This document shows, piece after piece, positions 54,831 through 64,000 of a stretch of DNA of 64,000 nt. The notes under the pieces were generated by a model that had not been told where the DNA came from, made no database searches, and saw nothing but the letters and a program-made list of their open reading frames with translations. The stretch covers positions 36,565,001 through 36,629,000 of the forward strand of contig NC_083696.1 of assembly GCF_033118175.1 (NCBI RefSeq), written 5' to 3'. This DNA comes from Dama dama (lineage: Eukaryota > Chordata > Mammalia > Artiodactyla > Cervidae). Made by a program: the position numbers and the translations under genes. Position 1 is the stretch's first letter; every line of letters starts with the position of its first letter.

Positions 54831-55911
54831 GAAAAAAAGAGACAGGGATTCTGGAATAATAGTTATACCCAGATACAGAGACGGAAAGACATTCTTGAGC
54901 CTGGAATGTTTCATTATGTTCGAAAGTTCATTATGAACTTTATGGTTCATTATGCTAGCTAGTTAGAGTGTTTAAATATAAAAGACTACTAAAAATACAT
55001 GTTCAAAAAATACAGGGGCCAAAAAAAAAAGAGATTCTCGTTGATCAAAGATGGGAGTCTTGAAATATTAAAAATGATATTGAATGCTATTGGTTGAAAA
55101 CATTGACTATATAAAAACCTTGGAGTTCAAAATGATACTTAATATTTAAAATATCATTGGATACCACTGGAGTAATAAGCAAAACTAACTTACAGCAAAA
55201 ACTTGAAATTAAAAGGAAAGAATTAGACATTTAGTCTGTCTTTCTTCATGAGCTGTATTTCAAGGTTATCAGAAAGCCTTGACACTCTATAAAGTTTTTT
55301 TTTTTTTATTTAAAGGAAGAATTCTAGTTAAAACTGTGGAAGAAATGATGGAATTGTAATATGTATCTTGTAACAGTTGATCCCCAATAGACTTAATGAT
55401 CCCCAATAGACTAAGTATTAGCTTAGGTGAAAATTTGATGGGGAAATTCATAATGGGGAAAAGGGAAGAATCAGATTGCAATCTTCTGAATTCATTCATT
55501 AATCACACATCACTAACTATGGGGCATCTAGATACTAGCTCATAGTACCAGTGAAGAAGTATTCTTGCCAAAAAAAAAAAAAAAAGTTGCAACTAATTCT
55601 AATCAAGCTTATAGATTTAACTCTCATTTGCAGGGAAATATAAAGAAACAGGCTAAGACCCCAAGGAGGCAAATTCAAAATGTAAGATATTTTTATAGTT
55701 GGGTGACTTGGTTTCTGCAATATGTAAATGACTGGCAAGAAAAAAAGCAGGGGAGGAAAATTCCCACTTAACAGAGATTTAAGACATAACTACCAAAGAT
55801 AATGAGTGGGTTGCATTTGGATTCTGGTTTGAGCCAATGAAATGTAAAATCAACTTTTTGGAGGTAGTTGGAATATTTTTTATGAAAGGGCATTATGTGA
55901 AACCCTGAAAG
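54831..55911. other. Unassigned AT-rich sequence
   Basis: No gene recognised. Homopolymer runs at 55021-55030, 55297-55308 and 55571-55585. Confidence 0.35.
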
Positions 55912-56612
55912 TGAAAAAGCTGGCTTAAAACTGAACATTCAAAAAACAAAGATTGTGGCATCTGGTTCCATTACTTCATGGCAAGTAGTAGGGGAAACAA
56001 TGGAAACAATGAAAATCTTTATTTTCTTGGGCTCCAAAATCACCATGGATAGTGACTGCAGCCATGAAATTAAAAGACACTTGTTCCTTGGAAGAAATCT
56101 ACAACAAACCTAGACAGTGTATTAAAAAGCAGAGATATTACTTTGCCAATAAAGGTCCGTCTAGTCAAAGCTATGGTTTTTCCAATAGCCATGTATGGAT
56201 GTGAGAGTTGGACCATAAAGAAGGCTGAGTGTCAAAGAATTTATGCTTTTGAACTGTGGTGTTGGAGAAGACTCTTGAGTCCCTTGGACAAAAAGGAGAT
56301 CAAATCAGTCAATCCTAAAGGAGATCAGTCCTGGGTGTTCATTGGAAGGACTGATGCTGAAGCTGAAACTCCAATACTTTGGCCACCTGATGGGAAGAAC
56401 TGACTCATTGGAAAAGACCCTGATACTGGGAAATATTGAAGGCAGGAGGAGAAGGGAATGACAGAGTACAAGATGGTTGGATGGCATCAGCGATTCAATG
56501 GACATGAGTTTGAGCAAGCTCCAGAAGATGGTGAAGGACAGGGAAGCCTGATATGCAACAGTCCATGGGGCCTCAAATAGTTGGACATGACTGAGCGATT
56601 GAACAGCAAATT
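55912..56612 (+). mobile_element. BovB LINE 3' end
   Basis: Degenerate BovB ORF2 C-terminus (VRLVKAMVFPIAMYGCES, then KKAECQRIYAFELWCWRRLL) with stops, to the tail 'gacatgactgagcgattgaa'. A further 40-bp BovB scrap lies near 56713. Confidence 0.9.
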
Positions 56613-56759
56613 ATGTGAAACAAAAGAATGATTGTTAATTTTTATTAGGTGCAATAATAGCACCATGCTTTCATAATTATATTGTTAGAGATACCTTTTG
56701 AATTATGTATGATAAGACCCTGATGCTGGGAAGGATGGAAGGCATAGCGATGGAACAAC

Positions 56760-57557
56760 AGCAGAACACATGGTGAAATAACACAGCGTGAGGACTTCAC
56801 CTTAAAAGACTTTGGCAAACGGAAAAAAAAGAAAAAATAATAGATGGACCAAGTATGGCAAAATCTGAATAATTGTTGAGCCTAGTATAATGATAGCTGG
56901 AATTTCCTGATATTGTTTTCTAAACTTCTAAGTATGTTTTAAAAACACATAATATAATTCCAAAACTAAAATTACTTGGAAAATAAAATATTAAAATGAC
57001 TTTTGGGGAAAACATTGAAGAGACATTGGAAAACTGTCTTGAGATATTGGTCTTCACACAAAGGAAAAACATTGAAAACAGACTCATTTACATCCAGAGT
57101 TTTTCTGAAACTCTGATTACTCATTGAATGGTAAAGGTAGCACCACATTGGTTGACCTTGGACCTTGGTCTTTATATTAACAAGAAACACAGTGAATATA
57201 ATTTGCATGCTATAGTTTCTGGGAGGGGGCTCAAGGTTTCTCTCTAGTTCATTCCATTCCCAGGAGGGTTTTTGGTTGTGCCAGTCAAGAGTCTGGGGCC
57301 GCCATAGTCCTGGGTGTGTTTTTGACAAAAGAAGTCAAGAGGTTAAAGGTTCTTTTTTACATATGACTTCTAGAATTTCTTTGCCCATTTGGATCACTAT
57401 TTCTTATTTTTTGAAATTTGTTTCATGTGGTTAAGTAATAGGATAGTCTGGGACATTTTTCTTCATGGGGGAAGTATTTCACCTTCTCCATTTAAACCAC
57501 TTGGGAAACCAAGTGGGACAAAAGTGAGGAGGGTCATGGGGAAGCCCTTAGAAGTGC
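56760..57557. other. Unassigned intergenic sequence
   Basis: A 118-codon - strand frame at 56972-57328 has no recognisable domain. No other signal. Confidence 0.35.
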
Positions 57558-59175
57558 TTCAATATGTCAACAATTTTCAAAATGTGGCCCACAGAATTCT
57601 GGCCACCCCCAAATCATTTCAATGGAGTCTGTAAAATCAAAACTATTTTTATTTTAATACCAAGATATTTTAAAAAAATCTTTTCCAGTGTGTTGACATT
57701 TGCACAGATGGTGCAAAAATAGAAGGTGAAATTCTGGTGTGTGTGAATGCTCAGTCACTCAGTTGTGTCTGAGTCTTTGCGACCCCATGGACTGTAGCCC
57801 GCCAGGCTCCTCTGTCCATGCAATTTTCCAGGCAAGAATACTGGAGTGGGTTGCCATTTCCTTCTGAAAGGAATCTTCCTGATCCAGGGATTGAACCCAG
57901 ACCTCCTGCATTGGCAGGTGAATTCTTTAACACTGAGCCACAGGGAAGCCCAAAATTCTGGTGCTTTAGCACAAATCAAAACAGTGACACAGATATAAAG
58001 TCTTTACAACATACACTCTAGGAAAAAGAAGCCAGTTTTAATTAAGAATGTCCTTGATGAAACAGTAAAAATTACTGATTTTATTAAAAATTTACTTTTG
58101 AATATATACCTTTTAAATACTGTGTGGTAAAATGGCAAATATACATAAGGCACTTCTTCTAAATACTGAGTATGATGATTGTGTTGAGAAAAGGTTTGAA
58201 TCATGAACTGACTGCTGTATTTCATGGGACATCATTTGTACTTGAAAGACTGATTGATAGACAAACTCTGATTACCCAGAGTTGGGTATTTATAGGCATT
58301 TTCTTGAAAATGAGTCACCCTCGTCACTTCAAGGAAAAGGACTGAGTGGGTTTTGGGCCAATGACAGGCCAATAAGATTTTTTCAAATGCTCAAAAAATA
58401 TTAGACATTAAGAAATTAGAATTTTGGAAATGTTGCCTTCAACTTGTTAGCTGGACAATTTTCAACCTTAAAGGTATTTCTCATGAGATAAGCAGTGGTT
58501 TTTTGACACTATAATATTAATATGTCACTGCTTGGAAGATGTGCATACAATAGTGACCACTTCATGATATTACAAAATCATACATGAGTAAAAGGTCCGT
58601 GAGAAATGTAAGAGAGATCCATGGATTTTAAATTGTATCAATGAACAGAAAGTTTATTAACAAACTTTCAAGATCCTACTTTGCTTTAAGAAACTACAAC
58701 ATGTTGAGTTTTTATGTAGTATCAATATTATTAATAATTATCTGTAAAGATCATTAAAATATTCCTTCTGTTTCCAATTAAACATCTGTCTGAGGTGAGA
58801 GGTGAGTTTTTTTTTTTTTTCCATATTATTTAACTAAAACAACATATTGCAACAGATTGAACACAGAAGTAAATATGGGAATTCAGCTGTTTCTGGAGAG
58901 ATATTAAAGAGATTTCTAAGAATGTGAAACAATGCCACTAGTTGTCCTTGTTTTAGAAACTATAGCCGTATTTAATAAAACTACACTATATATAAGACAG
59001 GTTTATTGTAATTCTTTTTTAAATGAATTAAGTACTTCAGAATTTTCTTAGTTTCAGTTTCTGGTTTGATAAATATCCATGAATGGAGCTCACACAAACC
59101 TAAGCTTTTTGGTGTCATGAGTCATTTTTAAAAATACAAAGGTCTGGAGACCAAAAAGTTAGAGAAACATTGGTC
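57558..59175 (+). pseudogene. Decayed hAT-Charlie transposase element
   Basis: Many stops and indels, but the order follows the C-terminal half of a Charlie-type hAT transposase, the family domesticated as ZBED5/SCAND3-like proteins. Translated pieces include a 'GMANIHKALLLNTEYDD'-like block near 58130, a 'LLIDRQTLITQSWVF'-like region near 58250 and 'LEDVHTIVTTS'-like text near 58530, each in a different frame. Both ends look like decayed Charlie termini ('tttcaaaatgtggcccac' and 'agttagagaaacattggt'). Interrupted at 57740-57952 by a Bov-tA. Inactive. Confidence 0.65.
57740..57952 (-). mobile_element. Bov-tA SINE with TSD
   Basis: TSD 'aaattctggtg' at 57729-57739 and 57953-57963. It inserted into the hAT remnant, giving relative ages. 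Confidence 0.95.
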
Positions 59176-59325
59176 TCTAGGCTACATAAATTGTGTGGAT
59201 CCAGTTCGGATCCAAAGCTCTAACCAGTAATAAAACATTTCTTCATTTATAATGTCCCTTGTATGTGTAATAAATAAGGGTGCCAATAAATGCCAATTTG
59301 GAGGCACCAAAATATTTGATTCTCC

Positions 59326-59394
59326 AAAAAGTTCATTCCCGTTTTTCTGTAAGATGTTGAGGGAAAACATGAGGGACCTTTTTGGCTAACCCAA
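59326..59394. mobile_element. Mariner MITE (MAR1-like, worn)
   Basis: 'tccaaaaagttcattcccg' pairs with 'gggacctttttggctaaccc'. About 69 bp; the left end is decayed. Confidence 0.7.
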
Positions 59395-60121
59395 TGTATC
59401 ATGACCTTTTAGGACCTCTGTTTAAGAGACATGGGTCTTAAATTCAGAAGCATCTGTTGGCTGCAGACAAATCAGAATCAGCAATGATTATATGGGAATT
59501 TAGCTGGTGCTCAATCACTTGCTCTTTTTATAATTAGAGTTATTGACAATTCCCTCGTGGGTGTCTGAACAAAAGTACCTGAAATAAGATGTATTTACAG
59601 CTTAAAGATTGTTCTTTCTGATGAAGAGCTGGAATTAGGGCTAAATTCGATATGTAAAATTGGATTGAAACATTTAATTCCTGTATCTAATTGTTTTAAC
59701 AGAAGGAAAACTTTTGTTGCTATGACAGTGCCTTTAAAAAGTCAGATGGCAAGTTCTCCATTTAAACTTGACCCTCTATCTTGGCTTGATGATCTGTCAA
59801 ATGTTCATGAAAACCACTCTAAATCCAGAGAACGCTTCAGAAACTTCCAAAGCACAACATCCCCAGGCACTGACTAACATGCCTTTCTGTAGACTCTCAC
59901 TTATGGGGTGAAGTTTACAGAGAAGTATTTTCAGATCATCCTGTCACTTGATAGTCCCCAAAGGAAAGTATAATGTACCTTCAGGGGGCTGGAAAAAAAG
60001 CAATCATGCTTTCTCTGCTTTGCAGTGGTAGCCAAGACAACAGATGGAACTATTTCTCTGGGAAACAGTAAATAGAGGGGTCTTGACTGTGGAGCTCTTG
60101 AGAGCTCCTGAGGGCAGTGCT
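59395..60121. other. Unassigned intergenic sequence with a 70-codon frame
   Basis: The + strand frame 59665-59877 (ending NFQSTTSPGTD) lies in apparently non-repeat DNA, but has no family signature, no splice context and no partner exon. I do not call it a gene. Confidence 0.35.
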
Positions 60122-60424
60122 GCCTCTTTTTCTTTGGCTGCGCTGGGTCTTCATGGCTGTGCGTGGGCATTTCCTCCTTGCTGTGAGCGGAGGCTTCTCA
60201 TTGCAATAGCTCCTCTTGCTGTGGAGCATGGGATCTAGGTTTGCAGGCTTCAGTGGTTGCAGTGCCTGAGCTCAGAAGCTGCAGCTTCCGGGTCCTAGAG
60301 CAAGGACTCAGAAGTTGTGGCGTATGGGCTTAGTGGCCCTGAGGCATTTGGGATCCTCCAGGATCAAACACGTCCCCTGTGTTGGCAGGTGGATTCTTAA
60401 TCACTGAACCACTTGGGAAGTCCC
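60122..60424 (-). mobile_element. CHR-2-type SINE
   Basis: 'tttctttggctgcgctgggt' to 'ctgaaccacttgggaagtcc'. Confidence 0.9.
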
Positions 60425-61018
60425 TGGGCAGCGCTGCTTTGAGTTTACATCTCTTCTTTGCTGAGTAGTTTCCCTTTCTTGCATTAGTGCACTTCTTGGA
60501 GTTGCTGGAGTTTCCTAAAAACATGGGTGATGGGGTTCATTGGGCTTACCCCATCATCTAGAGATGCACTTGTGTCCCCAAACTCCTTGGGTGGAAGCAG
60601 GCTATGGAGTCCTCTGGCATCCTTCAGGTACCCAGTGACAGATGGATGGGCCATTCCTGGAGATCTTGAGCTGATGAATGGGGATCCCACAGGTGAATTG
60701 ACTAGGCTATAGAATGATCCTGTATTCCCTTAGATTGCACATCCTGCCCCCCGCCCCCTCTTTGTACCACAAGGCCTCTGTGTTGAAGGCTGAATCATCC
60801 AGATCTAGGCTAGATCGTGATGATAGAGTACTAAAGTAGTAGGAACGTTCTACCCCAATTTCTGCCTTAATAGCTCTGTGTTTTTGGCCAACTCATAGAA
60901 CCTCTCTGAGTATACTGTCCTCAGCTGCAAATGAGTGACTTGGGCTCACATCACTGACATTCCTTTTGGCTTGGCATCCATGACTATCTCCCAACTACAA
61001 CTAGGAATGGTCCTCAGT
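60425..61018. other. Unassigned intergenic sequence
   Basis: A possible MIR core lies near 60870-60960 ('tagaacctctctgagtatac'). Otherwise no feature seen. Confidence 0.35.
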
Positions 61019-61067
61019 TGAGTTCAGTTCAGTCGCTCAGTCATGTCTGACTCTTTGTGACCCCATA
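61019..61067 (-). mobile_element. BovB 3' tail scrap
   Basis: 'gagttcagttcagtcgctca' and 'gactctttgtgaccccat', only the terminal BovB segment. Confidence 0.75.
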
Positions 61068-61264
61068 ATAATCACTCACAAGCAATCACTCTCACACCTT
61101 TCACCAATGACCCTTGTCCTGGTGTATTTTCCTATGAAGAAGGACAAGAGGTCATTCCCTCAGTCCCTGATATGGGTATCTATGTGAACAAAGTGTTGCA
61201 GCACACTAGATCAGCCAGCCTCAGATTGCCTGGGTGGGATAATAGTAGTTTGTTGTGGATGTCT

Positions 61265-61430
61265 TGTGTGTACAGAACTCTTCTAAGTACTTCAGGGGAC
61301 TAATTCATTTAAGTTTCACATCAAGCCTTTGAGGTAAATACTAGGTATAATCCTTATTTTGCAGATGGGAAAAATGAGGCACAGAGAGGTTAAGTAACTT
61401 GTCCAAGATTACACAGCAAACAGGAGATGG
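61265..61430 (-). repeat. MIR SINE
   Basis: 'ttttgcagatgggaaaaatg', 'aggcacagagaggttaagta' and 'ttgtccaagattacacagca'. Well preserved reverse MIR. Confidence 0.75.
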
Positions 61431-61974
61431 AGCTAGGAAGCAAAGGAAAACAATCTATCTTACGATCTTCAACCACTACCACTCCAATCTCTTGTTTCCT
61501 TCTATCTTCCCTAGTCACCCTAGCTTTGGCTTCACATTCAGAATCTCCTTCTCTGCCAGCTCTTGTACATGTGTCTTGTTTGAATGTTTTTCGAGATTCT
61601 CTCTCTGCCCTCCCCATATCACAGCCAATGAGTGGTGAATATCTTTCTGTCCTCACATGTAATGCACACATCGTGAGTTGCACAGGGCTTTTGTCACCTG
61701 GGATGGAGAAGCAGCCATTGGCCTCCTTGTACAGAGAGCTCTGACTCTATTTCCCTCCCTGATCACTGCAGCATTTGATTTTAGATGGAGGGGAGCTATC
61801 TCTTTACAATATAGAGTTTTTGTCTTTTGTGTGTGATGAAAAAATTTTATAATTTCAAAGGCTAACAAAGACATTGACCGTCATTCTAAGAGGCCAATAA
61901 GTGAATAAATTTACATTTGGTAGCTTCTGACTTTCATTATTTGATCAAATAATTTATTGTCTTAACTTTGTTTT
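61431..61974. other. Unassigned intergenic sequence
   Basis: Several overlapping 70-105-codon frames without domains. No gene called. Confidence 0.35.
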
Positions 61975-62119
61975 CTTTAAAAAATTTTTTTTAAATTAAT
62001 TAATTTCTTTGGCGAGGTGCTGTGCAACATGTGAGATCTTAGCTCACCAACCAGGGATTGACCCTGAGCCCCCAGCAGTGGAAATGTGAAGTCTTAATCA
62101 CTTGACACCATGGAAGTCC
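61975..62119 (-). mobile_element. Short CHR-type tRNA SINE
   Basis: 'atctgagctcaccaacca'-like text ('gagatcttagctcaccaacc') and 'gacaccatggaagtccc' mark a worn reversed CHR SINE. Confidence 0.65.
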
Positions 62120-62124
62120 CTTTT

Positions 62125-62240
62125 TCTTTTCTTAAAAATTTTTTATTTTATATTGGAGGATAGCTGATTAACAATTTGTGTTAGTTTCAAGTGTACGACA
62201 AAGTGATTCAGTTATATGTATACATGTATGTATTCTTTTC
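62125..62240 (-). mobile_element. L1 3' UTR fragment
   Basis: 'ggaggatagctgattaacaa' and 'gacaaagtgattcagttata'. Confidence 0.7.
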
Positions 62241-62339
62241 CAAATCCTTTTCTCATTTAGGTTATTACATGTTTTAACATTCCTTATTTGACAACTGTTT
62301 TTTTCTTGTTATTATTATTACATAAGCATTGATGTGTTT

Positions 62340-62561
62340 GTTGCTGTATTTAGTTGCTAAGTCATATGCGACTCTTTGCAGCCCCATAGACTATAGCCCA
62401 CCAGGCTCCTCTGTCCATGGCATTTCCAAGGCAAGAATACTGGAGTGGGTTGCCATTTCCTTCTCCAGGGGATCTTCCCAATCCAGGGATCAAAGCAGCA
62501 TCCCCTACATCTCCTGCATTGGCAGGTGGATTCTTAACTGTTGAAACATCAGGGAAGCCCA
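62340..62561 (-). mobile_element. Bov-tA SINE
   Basis: 'gttgctaagtcatatgcgac' to 'gaaacatcagggaagcccac'. Confidence 0.9.
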
Positions 62562-62591
62562 CTACCTACTGTCAAGAGTATTACCAATCTC

Positions 62592-62790
62592 CAGGGCTCA
62601 GTCATGTCCGACTCTATGCTATCCCATGGACTATAGCCGGCCAGGCTCTTCTTTCTGTCCATGGGATTCTCCAGGCAAGAATACTGGAGTGGGTTGCCAT
62701 TCCTCTCCAGACCCAGGGATCGGATCAGCGTCTCTTTGGTCGCCTGCATTGGCGGGCAGACTCTTCACCACCAGTGCCGCCTGGGAAGCC
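62592..62790 (-). mobile_element. Bov-tA SINE
   Basis: 'cagggctcagtcatgtccga' to 'accagtgccgcctgggaagc'. Adjacent and in the same orientation as the previous copy. Confidence 0.9.
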
Positions 62791-62843
62791 AGTCTCCAGT
62801 GTGGCTGCTCAGTTGTGTCCTCTGGCATTACTCTCAGTGAGAA

Positions 62844-62940
62844 CCAGTGGTTCTCAGTAGGTGGGGACATTATGTTTCCCCTCACTGGAGGGAATTGAGA
62901 CAATTCTGTGGGGGTTTTTTGTGGTTTGTCATAACAACAG
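62844..62940 (+). mobile_element. Short hAT-type (MER20-like) fragment
   Basis: Starts 'cagtggttctcagtaggtgg', a common hAT-Charlie terminus. Truncated to the right. Confidence 0.45.
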
Positions 62941-63059
62941 AAAATGTGCTAGCAGCATTTGGAGATGAGGTGGTTGATTGTGGAGCCAGTTCTGTAACAC
63001 CCAGGAAGTCTTTTATATTTTTTAAAAATTTATTTAGACATAATCCACATACGCGACGT

Positions 63060-63253
63060 CAGCAGTCCCCAACCTTTTTGGCACCAGGAACCGGTTTTGT
63101 GGAAGGCAGTTTTTCCACAGCCTGGAGTGGGGGATGGTTTTGGGATGACTCAAGTACATTACATTTATTGTGCACTTTATTTCTTTTATGATTACATCAG
63201 CTCCGCTTCAGGTCATCCATCAGGCATTAGATCCCAGAGGTTGGGGACCCCTG
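63060..63253. mobile_element. hAT-type MITE with 16-bp terminal inverted repeats
   Basis: Left end CAGCAGTCCCCAACCT, right end AGGTTGGGGACCCCTG: inverted repeats with 2 mismatches in 16. 8-bp target duplications are not clear. Confidence 0.7.
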
Positions 63254-63594
63254 ACTACATCATCTATTTAAAGTATATAAATTCACAGACTTGCATGACT
63301 CCCACCACAAGTTCAGAACATTTTTATCACCACAAAAAGATTCCCTGTGCTCATCAACAGTCACTTCCCAACCACCCCATCCTCCAGCTCCAGGGAAACA
63401 CAAAGCTATTTTCTGTGTCTATCAATTTGCCTTTCATATACATTTCATATTAACAGAGTCGTATACCATGTGAAATTTGTGACTGGACTACTTCCCTTAG
63501 CATAATGTTTTCACAGTTCATCCATGTCGAAGCATGTTCATTTCTCTTTATTGCAGAATAGTATTTTATTGCATGTATACATATCACATTTTTA

Positions 63595-63728
63595 CACTGG
63601 AGAAGGGGATGGCAACCCACTCCAGCATTCTTGCCTGGAGAATCCCCATAGACAGAGGATCCTGGTGAGATACAGTCCATGGGGTCACAACGAGTTGGAC
63701 GCTTCGGAGCAACTCAGCACAGCGCAAC
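63595..63728 (+). mobile_element. Bov-A monomer with 16-bp TSD
   Basis: 'ggagaaggggatggcaaccc' to 'cagcacagcgca'. Flanked by 'acatatcacattttta' at 63579-63594 and 63729-63744. Confidence 0.95.
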
Positions 63729-64000
63729 ACATATCACATTTTTAATCCATTCTTTGACTAAGGAACTTTTGGGTAGTCTCTACCTTTTGGCTATCGTAAA
63801 GATCATGTCTGCTGTGAACATTTGTGTACAAGTTTTTGTGTGGATACATGGTTTTACTTCTACTGGGCATATACTTAGGAGGAGAATTGCTGTGTTTTTT
63901 TTAATTCTATGTTTTATCTTTTGAGGAACTATTAGGGTGCTTTTTAAAGTGGGTCCATCATTTTACATGCCTTCCAGCAGTGCACGAGGACTCCAGTTTC

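Larger units (their letters stand above)
63005..64000 (-). mobile_element. Old L1 3' end running off the window
   Basis: 63005-63059 and 63254-64000 read as reversed L1 ('ttcatccatgtcgaagcatg', 'gggcatatacttaggaggag'). Split by a DNA transposon at 63060-63253 and a Bov-A at 63595-63728. Continues beyond position 64000. Confidence 0.75.

Noticed and set aside
59665..59877. 70-codon frame in apparently single-copy sequence
   Set aside because: No family resemblance, no splice partner, no regulatory context. Frames of this size are expected by chance in 64 kb.

Overview
This is a mammalian genomic window from a ruminant, most likely a bovid (cattle, sheep or goat). The evidence is lineage-marked repeats: dozens of Bov-tA and Bov-A2 SINEs, CHR-type tRNA-Glu SINEs, BovB (RTE) LINE pieces and ruminant L1. 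The sequence alone does not let me choose between the species. There is no prokaryotic content, and almost all long open frames are chance frames or SINE/LINE shadows.

The only protein-coding gene I can support is STMN4 (stathmin-4, RB3), complete on the + strand over about 3.3-28.1 kb. A probable 5' UTR exon ends at 3399. Coding exons are 19030-19042, 20439-20534, 21807-22015, 22930-23121 and 26713-26772. Spliced, they give 570 nt, a 189-residue protein plus stop. Each junction has GT/AG and the frame is kept throughout. An in-frame 81-nt cassette exon (21215-21295) adds 27 residues between the membrane-anchoring domain and the stathmin-like domain. The acceptor of the next exon is a tandem NAGNAG site. 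The 3' UTR contains a sense Bov-tA SINE and two AATAAA signals.

Layout: 1-3.2 kb is upstream flank with a CHR SINE and L1 pieces. 3.2-3.4 kb is the candidate promoter and first exon (two CCAAT boxes and two CRE-like octamers in opposite orientation). 3.4-19 kb is a 15.6-kb first intron with G-quadruplex motifs, a 46-bp minisatellite lying inside an old hAT element, mariner MITEs, Tigger, MIR, CHR and L1 pieces. 19-26.8 kb holds the coding exons. 28.6-34.4 kb is a nested L1 block. 34-64 kb is a gene desert of L1, BovB, Bov-tA and CHR copies with a few islands where I recognise no repeat.

The points most worth a second look are: a near-consensus CTCF motif in a repeat-poor island at 43.93 kb; a 95-bp near-perfect hairpin at 44.5 kb; two BovB copies lying head-to-head as a long inverted repeat at 48.2-50.05 kb; a decayed hAT-Charlie transposase at 57.56-59.17 kb; an L1 5'-UTR-only insertion flanked by an 18-bp target-site duplication at 31.15-32.16 kb; and the regulatory and splicing oddities of STMN4 itself. 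I see no clear new protein system. The unusual signals here are structural and regulatory.
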